18,160 nt of DNA, from positions 1 through 18,160 of the forward strand of contig CAKSUH010000005.1 of the NCBI GenBank assembly GCA_934500855.1, in the 5' to 3' direction. The notes under the pieces are model-generated. The model saw only the letters and a program-made list of their open reading frames with translations. It was not told the origin of the DNA and did no database searches. Source of the stretch: an uncultured Eubacteriales bacterium. Lineage in GTDB: Bacteria > Bacillota > Clostridia > Oscillospirales > CAG-272. A program made the position numbers and the translations under genes. Positions 6,836 through 13,765 of the stretch are shown here, one piece after another. Positions within the stretch are counted from its first letter, which is position 1; the number at the start of each line of letters is the position of its first letter.

Positions 6836-8665
6836 TCAGAGCATACCGAGGATTCCGTAGCTTTCGGAAAGGAACGCGTTCAGCTCGTCGGCGGTCAGTT
6901 TCCGCTGGGAAAGGAGCGCCAGACGGTAGAGGTACGCGGCGGCGGTCGCCTGCCGGTCGCTCTCCATCGCCTTCAGCTTTGCGATCAGCGGCGAGGCGGT
7001 GTTGACCGTCAGCGTGTTGTCCGCAGGCATTCCGCCCGCCATGCCGTAAAGGCGCATCATGTCGTCCATGCGGCGGGATTCCTCGGAGAGCGTCAGCAGA
7101 ACGGGGACTTTTTCGTCGCGCAGGGCGGCAAATTCCACCTTGAGCTTGTCGTCACCGGCGGCTTTGCGGAAGAGATCAACCAACGCGGGATCCTCGGCGC
7201 TCTCGCCTTCGCCCTTGAGCGACGCGGCAACATCGGCGTCAATGCGGCGGTACTTCACATCGCTGTCGTAGGTTTCGATCATGGAGACGAACTGCGTGTC
7301 AAGCTGTTTGTCCAGAACCGCGACCTGCAAGCCCTCGGCTTCAAACAGCCCGATATACTGCGCCTGCGCCGCGCGGTCGGTGGGGTAGTAGATGATGTTT
7401 TCGTGCTTCTCTTTTGCCGCCGCCAGATATTCGGGGACGGAAACGGTCTTGCCGTCGGTCAGGTTCAGGAGCAGGGCGTCCTTTACGCGATCCCAGAACT
7501 TGCGGTCGCGCATGCAGGCGTACTCCACAAAGGTGCGGATGTCGCTCCAGACCTTTTCGTACTCCTCCCGCGCGGTGTTGCAGAGACTGCACAGCTTGTC
7601 CGCCACCTTCTTGACGATGTGCGCGGAGACTTTGGAAACATAGGTGTTGTTCTGCAGGTAGCTGCGCGAGACATTCAGCGGCAGCTCGGGGCAGTCGAGC
7701 ACGCCCTTGAGCATGAGCAGGTATTCGGGAATGACTTCCTTGATGTTGTCGGCAACGAACACCTGATTGTAGTAGAGTTTGACCTGTCCTTCGATGGACT
7801 CGTACTCGTTGTTCAGCTTGGGGAAATAGAGGATGCCGCGGAAGTTGAGCGGGTAGTCGGCGTTGATGTGAATCCAGAAAAGCGGCTCGCGGTAGTCATG
7901 AAAGACCTTGCGGTAGAAGTCCTTGTACTCCTCGGGGGTGCACTCGGAGGGGTTCTTCAGCCAAAGCGGGTGGATGTCATTGACGGGCTTCGGCGCTTCC
8001 GGCTCTTTGCCGTCCTCGGCTTTGGGCGGCTCTTCGCCCTCCACGGTGAAATAGATTTCCACGGGCATAAAGGCGCAATAGCGGTCGAGAATGCCCTCGA
8101 TTTTGAACTTTTCGAGGTATTCGCGCTCCTCGTCGGAGATGTGCATGACAACCGAGGTGCCGTGGCTGTCGCGTTCGCCGTCGGTCATTTCGTACTGCCC
8201 GTCTCCCGAGCAGGTCCATTTGACGGCGGGTGCGCCCGTGTAGGATTTGGTCACAAGCTCAACCGAGTCGCTGACCATGAATGCGGAGTAGAAGCCGAGA
8301 CCGAAGTGTCCGATGATGCCGTTGTTCTGATTATCGCCCTCATACTTTTGGACGAACTCCAGCGCGCCCGAGAGGGCGATCTGGCAGATATAGCGGTCAA
8401 CCTCTTCGGCGGTCATGCCGATGCCGTTATCGGAGACGGTCAGGGTTTTGGCTTCCTTGTCGAGGGTCACATCAATGCGGTAGGTTTCATCGCCCGCGTC
8501 ATACTGACCGAGGGAGGCGAGCCGGCGGAGTTTCGTCACTGCGTCGCAGGCATTCGACACAATCTCCCGCAGGAAAATATCCTTCTCCGAATAGAGCCAC
8601 TTCTTAATGACGGGAAAAATATGCTCGGTTTCAACCGAGATCCCGCCTTTTTTCATGCTTTCCAT
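6836..8665 (-). CDS. htpG: Molecular chaperone HtpG (Hsp90 family)
   Basis: The protein has 609 residues, close to the roughly 620 of other HtpG proteins. The N-terminal GHKL ATPase motifs are present: FLREIVSNACDA (31-42) with catalytic E34 and N38, DNGIGM (79-84), and GHFGLGFYSAFMV (119-131). The middle domain has WIHINADYPLNFRGILYFP and the arginine-containing LNVSRSYLQ, and the C-terminal dimer region ends at LGML. It is an ATP-driven cytosolic chaperone. The ATG at 8665 is chosen for AAGGAAG 8 nt upstream; the longer open frame to 8764 only translates repeat R3. Two genes follow in the same operon with gaps of 3 and 12 bp. The upstream DNA is repeat, so the promoter is uncertain. Confidence 0.96.
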   Translation of the reverse strand: MESMKKGGISVETEHIFPVIKKWLYSEKDIFLREIVSNACDAVTKLRRLASLGQYDAGDETYRIDVTLDKEAKTLTVSDNGIGMTAEEVDRYICQIALSGALEFVQKYEGDNQNNGIIGHFGLGFYSAFMVSDSVELVTKSYTGAPAVKWTCSGDGQYEMTDGERDSHGTSVVMHISDEEREYLEKFKIEGILDRYCAFMPVEIYFTVEGEEPPKAEDGKEPEAPKPVNDIHPLWLKNPSECTPEEYKDFYRKVFHDYREPLFWIHINADYPLNFRGILYFPKLNNEYESIEGQVKLYYNQVFVADNIKEVIPEYLLMLKGVLDCPELPLNVSRSYLQNNTYVSKVSAHIVKKVADKLCSLCNTAREEYEKVWSDIRTFVEYACMRDRKFWDRVKDALLLNLTDGKTVSVPEYLAAAKEKHENIIYYPTDRAAQAQYIGLFEAEGLQVAVLDKQLDTQFVSMIETYDSDVKYRRIDADVAASLKGEGESAEDPALVDLFRKAAGDDKLKVEFAALRDEKVPVLLTLSEESRRMDDMMRLYGMAGGMPADNTLTVNTASPLIAKLKAMESDRQATAAAYLYRLALLSQRKLTADELNAFLSESYGILGML

Positions 8666-8699
8666 AGTATTACTTCCTTTCTTAAGACCTAAGAGCTGA

Positions 8700-8948
8700 G
8701 ACCTTGGGACTCTGTCCCAAGCCCTGCTTAAAAACTTCTTGAAAGAAGTTTTTAAGAATTTCAAGAACTTTAACCAAGGGGATTTTACCCTCTATGTTTA
8801 TGTGGTCCTGATTCTGTTGTAGCCGCTTATGCTCTGCGCATTCCGGCTGCTCCGAGCCAAATCCCGTCCAGCGGGATTTGTTCGGCGGCGGCTTGCCGCC
8901 TCGCCTCTCTCCGCTACCGGATAGAAAGAGTTCAGGTTTGTTACTGAC
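8700..8948 (+). repeat. Type-B structured repeat, copy R3 (full length), upstream of htpG
   Basis: Inverted relative to R1 and R2. On the + strand: GACCTTGGGAC hairpin (8703-8710 with 8714-8721), second hairpin (8727-8739 with 8744-8756, 13 bp), a degenerate GGGGATTTTACCC, GTAGCC and GGCT arms, the AAATCCCG/CGGGATTT hairpin at about 8859-8879, and CTCTCTCCGCTACCGGATAG. An additional GC-rich hairpin (GGCGGC/GCCGCC at about 8885-8900) is absent from R1. It begins 35 bp upstream of the htpG start codon. Confidence 0.8.
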
Positions 8949-8954
8949 TGAATC

Positions 8955-9191
8955 CCCTCATCCGTCGCCTGCGACGCCACCTTCCCCCTCAAAGGGGAAG
9001 GCTTTCGGAAGCACTGCTGATTCCAAAAAAAGTGCTCCGAATAATTAGAATTTGGATATTTACATTTTGGACTTCAGGCATTCAGATGTCAATGTTTCAA
9101 AGTAGAAACGAAAGAAATCCGCACAATAGCCTTCCCCTTCGAGGGGGAAGAAAACTGCAAGCAGTTTGGCGCCGCAGGCGACGGATGAGGG
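8955..9191. repeat. Type-C element with imperfect ~50-65-bp terminal inverted repeats (MITE-like)
   Basis: Perfect 19-bp ends (8955-8973 with 9173-9191) continue inward into matching hairpin segments (8980-9001 and 9131-9150, CTTCCCC/GGGGAAG). The right arm carries an extra AAACTGC/GCAGTTT segment missing from the left. The 125-bp AT-richer centre has no open frame of note. The size and structure resemble a non-autonomous miniature transposable element, but no clear target-site duplication was identified. Confidence 0.65.
9064..9092 (-). promoter_or_regulatory. Candidate promoter reading toward htpG, inside the type-C element
   Basis: On the - strand TTGACA (9087-9092) is followed after 17 bp by CAAAAT (9064-9069), a perfect -35 with a 4-of-6 -10. 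It is the best promoter I can find upstream of htpG. If used, the htpG mRNA would have a leader of about 390 nt that includes the antisense of R3. Confidence 0.35.
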
Positions 9192-9308
9192 CGTTTAAGC
9201 GGGTTATCGCTTATATAACAATCAACCTTCTGCGCCATACCCAACCCAACACCGGAGGCACGATGTTCGCACTCTCCCAATAAATGCGTTGAAAGTTCTT
9301 GAAGGGGT

Positions 9309-9340
9309 CCGGGGAAACTTCTTTCAAGAAGTTTCCCCGG
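9309..9340 (-). terminator. Hairpin after the second AI-2E gene (type-B hairpin 2 only, R4)
   Basis: A perfect 14-bp stem (9309-9322 with 9327-9340) has a 4-nt loop, 14 bp after the stop of the downstream permease gene. The inner half AAACTTCT/AGAAGTTT and the flanking TTCAAGAACTTT are shared with R1-R3, but the outer half CCGGGG/CCCCGG is its own. No T-run follows, so termination strength is uncertain. The stretch 9192-9308 between the type-C element and this hairpin holds nothing else I can support. Confidence 0.6.
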
Positions 9341-9354
9341 CGCGTCCTCCGCGC

Positions 9355-10809
9355 CTACGCGTCCTCTGCGATTTCGCGGGCGGATTCCTCCACGCTGAAC
9401 TGAACGAGAACGCTGTCGGAAAGTTCGGGAAGAAGGCGCAGCTTCCGCCCGGCAAGATAAATGCGCTTGTGGGCGCGTTCGCGCGGGGAGAGGGGAGCGT
9501 GATTCCGCTCCTTTTTCAGAATGCGAAGATAGCGCTTTTCCAGCCACCGAACGAGGCGGTCGGTCCTGCTCTGCATATCGTCGGCAGGGTCGACGAGCGA
9601 ATCGGCGGGATAATAGTTTTCGGTTGCGGAGGAAAGACCGCGACTGCGCAGGCGGCGGGTCAGGTGTTCCTCAACCAGCGTCAGCACGGTTGCGAACAGC
9701 GGCACGCCGAGCAGCATTCCCATAAAACCGCCGATCGAGCCCATGACGGAGATGGCGATCAGCACGCAGAGCGAGGAAACGCCCGTGTTGTTGCCCAGAA
9801 TTTTGGGACCGATGATGTTGCCGTCGATCTGCTGAATGATGACAATGATAATCAGGAGGGTCAGTACCTTCTGCGGCTCGGTCAGGAGCACGATGACCGA
9901 GGTCGGAATCGCGCCGATGATGGGACCGAAGAAGGGAAGGATGTTGGTTACGCCGACAATGGTTGCAACCAGAGCGGGGTAGGGGATGCGGAAAACCAGC
10001 ACCGCAACATAGGTCATCAGACCGATGATGAGCGAATCCACAACCTTGCCTTCCAGAAAGCCGCCGAACGAGCGGTCGGCAACCGTGCAGAGACGCGTGA
10101 TATAGGCGTTGGTGCGGTCGTCAAAGAGTGAGCGCCGCAGACGCATGATCTGCGCGTAGCGTTGCTCCTTGGTCATCAGCAGGTAGAGCGAGATGAACAG
10201 CGCGAAAAGAATATCCGTCGCCACGCTCAGAATGGAAGAGAGCGCGCCGACAAACGAGCCGCCACCGCCGCCGATCCACTTGCCGACGGTTTCGATGATC
10301 TTTTCGTAGTTGAGGAACGCCAGCGAAAGCGTCTGGCGGACTTCTTCGATGTCAAGGTATTTGATAAAGTCCTGACGGATGCCGATGTTCGCCAGAAAGA
10401 CATCGATATTTTCCAGAACGCGGTTGAATTGATGCACCGCGGTGGTGACATAGTTGTCGTAATTCCCGAAGAAACGGAGCAGGCTGTCGTAAAGCGACGG
10501 CAGAATCAGCATGACAAGCAGCGCAAGGATGAGAAACAGCGAAAGATAGGTCAGGAACAGCGCAATGCCGCGCCGCAATCCCATCGGGCGCAACCGATAG
10601 AGGAGCTTCCGCTCGAAAAAACGGAAGAACGGATTGAGCAGATAGGCAAGCGCCAGTCCCATAAGGATCGGACGGAACAGAAGCAGTACGCTGTCCGCCC
10701 ATGCGCCCAGTTTGGTGCGGTTGATGATGAGCAGAAGGACGAGGAAGAGGGTCGCGTAAACCGCAATGCCGATCAGAACACGGCGGCGGAAGGAGAATTT
10801 TCCGTTCAT
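9355..10809 (-). CDS. AI-2E family transporter (downstream paralogue)
   Basis: This 484-residue membrane protein has the family's usual plan: two helices near residues 10-65, a third near 80-110, a hydrophilic stretch (about 110-205), then a helix cluster with NILPFFGPIIGAIPTS, GNIIGPKILGNNTG and the final GMLLGVPLFATV. The family contains the autoinducer-2 exporter TqsA and some sodium/proton antiporters; the substrate cannot be read from sequence. A basic cytoplasmic tail of about 100 residues follows the last helix. The ATG at 10809 has GGAGGTG 9 nt upstream and overlaps the previous stop by 4 bp (ATGA), so the two permease genes are translationally coupled. A type-B-like hairpin follows the stop. 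Confidence 0.9.
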   Translation of the reverse strand: MNGKFSFRRRVLIGIAVYATLFLVLLLIINRTKLGAWADSVLLLFRPILMGLALAYLLNPFFRFFERKLLYRLRPMGLRRGIALFLTYLSLFLILALLVMLILPSLYDSLLRFFGNYDNYVTTAVHQFNRVLENIDVFLANIGIRQDFIKYLDIEEVRQTLSLAFLNYEKIIETVGKWIGGGGGSFVGALSSILSVATDILFALFISLYLLMTKEQRYAQIMRLRRSLFDDRTNAYITRLCTVADRSFGGFLEGKVVDSLIIGLMTYVAVLVFRIPYPALVATIVGVTNILPFFGPIIGAIPTSVIVLLTEPQKVLTLLIIIVIIQQIDGNIIGPKILGNNTGVSSLCVLIAISVMGSIGGFMGMLLGVPLFATVLTLVEEHLTRRLRSRGLSSATENYYPADSLVDPADDMQSRTDRLVRWLEKRYLRILKKERNHAPLSPRERAHKRIYLAGRKLRLLPELSDSVLVQFSVEESAREIAEDA

Positions 10810-12488
10810 ATGTCAGCACCTCCTTCGGGGCGGTCCGAGCCGGGAGCCGACTCGGCGGGAGCGGTTGCGTCAACCGTTTCGGCAGTGCCGTCCGTATCGG
10901 GAACGGCTGCGGGTTCCTCTTCCGCCTCGGTTTCAGCCGCGGTTTCCGTTTCGGTTTCCGTTTCGGTCCCGGACGCCGCCGCGTTCTCTGTCTCTGCCGT
11001 TGTCCCGGCTTGTGGGTCCGACTTTTCCTCCGCCTGCGTTGCGGCGGTTATCTTGGCAAGGAACTGCGCCTCGTCCGCGGCAAAAGCCTCCAGCGCCTCG
11101 TCACTCTGGTTGCGGAACAGACCGTGCCGCATCGCAAGCGACAGCGTGCCGAGGTTCATACGCTCCGTCGGCGAAAGCCTGCCCGCGCCGGTGGTCACTC
11201 CGGAGGAATCGGCGGCTTCGGCGGCGCGGCTCTTTCTGCGCGGGCGGGTGCCGTGCGCGGATTCCGGCGTGCCTGCGTAAGCGTCGGGCGCGTAGTAGGA
11301 TTCGGTTTCGTCCGGCAGACCCTTTTCGGCAAGCCGTTTCCCGATGCGGATTTTCAGAAGCTCCAGAACGGTAGCAAAGAGCGGAACGCCGACGATCATG
11401 CCGGCAAGTCCCCACAGCGAGCCCATCAGGATGATGGCAATCAGTACGCAGAGCGAAGAAACGCCCGTGTTGTCGCCGAGAATTTTCGGCGCAATGACAT
11501 TGCCGTCAAGCTGTTGGATGACGAGAATGGCGATCAGGAAGAAAATGACCTTGATCGGGTCGGTCAGCAGGATGATGACTGCCGACGGGATGACGCCGAT
11601 GAAGGGACCGACCACGGGAATGATGTCGGTAATGCCGACGATCACGGAAACCAGAAGCGCGTTCGGGATCCGTGCGATGAGGCAGAACAGGTAGACCAGA
11701 ACGCCCACGATGAAGGAATCCAGCAGTTTGCCGCGCAGGAATCCGCCGAACGAGCGGTTTGCGATGGAAAGGATGCGGGTGAGCACGGCGTTGGTACGCT
11801 CGGGAATCCAGGCAACGCGGAATTTTTTGATCTGCGCATAACGCAGTTCCTTTGTCGCAAGCACATAGAGCGAAATGAAAACGGCAAGAATGATGTCGGT
11901 GACAACCGATGCGGTCTGCCCGAGAATGGAGAAGATGTGCGAAATGCTCCCCGAACGGATGCTGTTTTTGAGCAGCTCGAGCAGGGAGTTCCAAAGCCCG
12001 TTGACCTTTTCCAGAACGGAGGCGCGGTCAAGCGGGGAGAACGCGGGAGCGCCGTTATGCGCGGGCAGATGCCCGTTCAGCCACGCAATGAAGGTGTTGA
12101 GCCGATCCACCAGCGAATCCAGATGGGCGTTGAAGTTCCCCGCAAAAGTTTTGATGCTTCCGATCAGCTGCGGAATGATCAGGAGGATCAGCCCCGCAAT
12201 CAGCGCGAGCACCACGGCGTAGGTCAGAAGCAGGGCAAGTGCGCGCCGCAGGGAAGCGGGACGGACGCGGTAAAGCGCGCGCCGCTCCAGGGCGCGGAAC
12301 AGGGGATTGATCAGGTACGCGATGCAAAGCCCGAGCAGAACGGGCGAGAGCACATCCAGTACCTTTGCAAGGAATGTGTTGATCGCATTCAGGTTGGCAA
12401 GCGCGATAACAAGAAAGAAAACAACGGCGTAAACAACCACGCCCGTAACCAGCCGTTTGTCCGGATTTTTGTGTTCGTTTTCGTTCAT
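10806..12488 (-). CDS. AI-2E family transporter (upstream paralogue) with acidic repetitive tail
   Basis: A 560-residue paralogue of the next gene, sharing GGFLRGKLLDSFIVG, DIIPVVGPFIGVIPSA, GNVIAPKILGDNTGVSS and GMIVGVPLFATV. The last 190 residues are hydrophilic, and the final 75 are rich in T, E and A with a TETETETET run, probably disordered and cytoplasmic. The ATG at 12488 is chosen for AGGTG upstream and because a promoter (12525-12553) lies inside the longer open frame. It is the first gene of a two-gene operon. Two related chains made at coupled levels suggest a mixed oligomer, which is inference. The transported substrate is unknown. Confidence 0.9.
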   Translation of the reverse strand: MNENEHKNPDKRLVTGVVVYAVVFFLVIALANLNAINTFLAKVLDVLSPVLLGLCIAYLINPLFRALERRALYRVRPASLRRALALLLTYAVVLALIAGLILLIIPQLIGSIKTFAGNFNAHLDSLVDRLNTFIAWLNGHLPAHNGAPAFSPLDRASVLEKVNGLWNSLLELLKNSIRSGSISHIFSILGQTASVVTDIILAVFISLYVLATKELRYAQIKKFRVAWIPERTNAVLTRILSIANRSFGGFLRGKLLDSFIVGVLVYLFCLIARIPNALLVSVIVGITDIIPVVGPFIGVIPSAVIILLTDPIKVIFFLIAILVIQQLDGNVIAPKILGDNTGVSSLCVLIAIILMGSLWGLAGMIVGVPLFATVLELLKIRIGKRLAEKGLPDETESYYAPDAYAGTPESAHGTRPRRKSRAAEAADSSGVTTGAGRLSPTERMNLGTLSLAMRHGLFRNQSDEALEAFAADEAQFLAKITAATQAEEKSDPQAGTTAETENAAASGTETETETETAAETEAEEEPAAVPDTDGTAETVDATAPAESAPGSDRPEGGADI

Positions 12489-12524
12489 GCGCACACCTGC
12501 CTTTCCCCATCTGTTCTCCTTTAT

Positions 12525-12553
12525 ATTGTATACTATTTTTCGTTTTTCGTCAA
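12525..12553 (-). promoter_or_regulatory. Promoter of the AI-2E permease operon
   Basis: On the - strand TTGACG (12548-12553), a 17-bp A-rich spacer and TACAAT (12525-12530) match the sigma-A consensus at 5 of 6 in each box. Transcription would start near 12518, 30 nt upstream of the start codon. Confidence 0.8.
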
Positions 12554-12616
12554 GTCCTTTCACAGGATTTTAACAATGATTTTTACGGAACCGTGCGGGA
12601 ATAGGGGAGGGAACAG

Positions 12617-12649
12617 AGAGAGGACCCGCCGGCGGGTCCTCTCTTTTTT
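12617..12649. terminator. Palindromic terminator between the ZIP gene and the AI-2E operon
   Basis: A perfect 28-bp palindrome (12617-12644) ends in CTTTTTT on the + strand. The ZIP gene stops just 12 bp away but runs on the - strand, where the stem is followed by CTGTTCCC rather than a T-run. It may serve the ZIP transcript less efficiently and block antisense transcription coming through the permease genes. Confidence 0.7.
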
Positions 12650-12656
12650 CTCCGTA

Positions 12657-13460
12657 TCAGAGCGCGACATCCAGAAGCATCATGACGGCAAAGCCCGCGA
12701 TGATGCCGAGCGTCGGGAAATAGGAATCGGCGGGTTCGCCGCTGTGGCTTTCCGGAATCAGCTCGTGAACCGCCACGAGAATCATGGCGCCTGCGGCAAA
12801 AGCAAGCGCGAACGGCAGAATGCTCCGGACCGAAACAACGAGCAGAGCGCCGATTACCCCGGCAATCGGCTCCACCATGCCGGACGCCTGCCCGATGAGA
12901 AAACTGCGCCGACGGGAACAGCCCTCGCGGCGGAGCGGGAGCGAGACAGCCGCCCCCTCGGGGAAATTCTGCAGCCCGATTCCGACGGCAATGGTAACGG
13001 CGCCCATCAGCGTTTCGGGGGTGTAGCCGCCCGCAAGCGCCCCGAACGCGACCCCGACCGCAAGCCCTTCGGGGACATTGTGAAGCGTGATGGAAAGGAC
13101 CAGCAGGAATACCCGGGAAAGCGGCGTGCTGCCGCCGACCTCCCCCGAAGGCGCGTTGATGCGCCGCTGTGTGCAGGTCACGGCTTTGTCGGAGGCAAAC
13201 ATGAAGAGCGCGCCCGCAAGAAAGCCCGAGGTCGCAACCGCCCATGCGGGAATGCGAAGATAAGCCTTCGCCTGCTCGATGGCGGGCTGAAGCAGGGACC
13301 AAAAGCCGGCGGCAATCATGACTCCCGCCGCAAAGCCGAGCATCAGATTCATCAGCCTGCGGTTCGGATGCTTGAAGAAAACAACGACTGCGGCACCGAG
13401 TGCGGTCAGGAGCCAGGTCCCGCCCGTGGCAACCAGCGCCGCCAAAACAGCGTGCTTCAT
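12657..13460 (-). CDS. ZIP family metal transporter (GufA/ZupT-like)
   Basis: The 267-residue protein has about eight hydrophobic helices and the ZIP metal-site motifs HNVPEG (127-132), QNFPEG (164-169) and HELIPE (232-237). Such proteins bring zinc, iron or manganese into the cytoplasm. The loop between helices 3 and 4 (about 91-112) is short, with one cysteine, and is not histidine-rich. The ATG at 13460 has GGAAG 8 nt upstream; a TTG two codons earlier is less likely. The gene appears to be on its own: AI-2E genes follow after a palindromic hairpin and promoter, and a repeat lies upstream. I could not find a convincing promoter or a metal-repressor operator. Confidence 0.9.
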   Translation of the reverse strand: MKHAVLAALVATGGTWLLTALGAAVVVFFKHPNRRLMNLMLGFAAGVMIAAGFWSLLQPAIEQAKAYLRIPAWAVATSGFLAGALFMFASDKAVTCTQRRINAPSGEVGGSTPLSRVFLLVLSITLHNVPEGLAVGVAFGALAGGYTPETLMGAVTIAVGIGLQNFPEGAAVSLPLRREGCSRRRSFLIGQASGMVEPIAGVIGALLVVSVRSILPFALAFAAGAMILVAVHELIPESHSGEPADSYFPTLGIIAGFAVMMLLDVAL

Positions 13461-13562
13461 AGGCAAACTTCCTTCTCTGTATTCGGGGAGCCGGGAAACG
13501 GTCCCCCCTAACCACAGGGTATACGGAAACCCGCAAAAAGGTGCGGACCGCAGGCGTTGTCA

Positions 13563-13726
13563 AGGCATTACCGCGCAATTCGCGATTGGCGCACTCGCTC
13601 GCGCCTTTTCCGTGATCCTTCACAAAAATCCTTGTTTGTAGCTCGGCTACAGCCTGCGAATTTTTGTATTGTCTGACGAAAAATCCGACTTCGCAATTGC
13701 ACCGTCGAAATTGCGCGGTGATGCCT
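13563..13726. repeat. Type-D inverted-repeat element (164 bp) upstream of the ZIP gene
   Basis: The ends AGGCATTACCGCGCAATT (13563-13580) and its complement (13709-13726) match at 17 of 18 positions. Inside, CAAAAAT (13623-13629) pairs with ATTTTTG (13660-13666) around TGTAGC-TCG-GCTACA (13637-13651), and GGCGC/GCGCC forms another small hairpin at 13588-13605. It has no open frame of note. It looks like a non-coding dispersed element able to fold into a branched structure on either strand. Confidence 0.6.
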
Positions 13727-13765
13727 CAAAAGAAAGAATCCGCACGCCAACCTCTCACCAAAGCC

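Noticed and set aside
6236..8692. 818-codon open frame on the + strand antisense to htpG and the dehydratase-like gene
   Set aside because: It is the complement of two well-supported genes with clear motifs and ribosome binding sites. GC-rich third positions keep the antisense frame open. Its translation has no recognisable domain.
8666..8764. N-terminal extension of HtpG by 33 residues
   Set aside because: The extension translates the type-B repeat and is absent from the family. The ATG at 8665 has a good ribosome binding site.
9263..9283. Six-codon open frame MFALSQ with GGAGG upstream (+ strand)
   Set aside because: The spacing is good, but no gene follows on the same strand, so a leader peptide role has no target. 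Probably chance.
11010..13511. 833-codon open frame on the + strand across the AI-2E and ZIP genes
   Set aside because: It crosses two unrelated - strand genes, a promoter and a terminator palindrome; the product is D/N/R-rich without domains.
13558..13563. TTGACA on the - strand at the edge of the type-D element as a -35 for the ZIP gene
   Set aside because: No acceptable -10 box is found 16-18 bp downstream; the nearest TATACC is 34 bp away.
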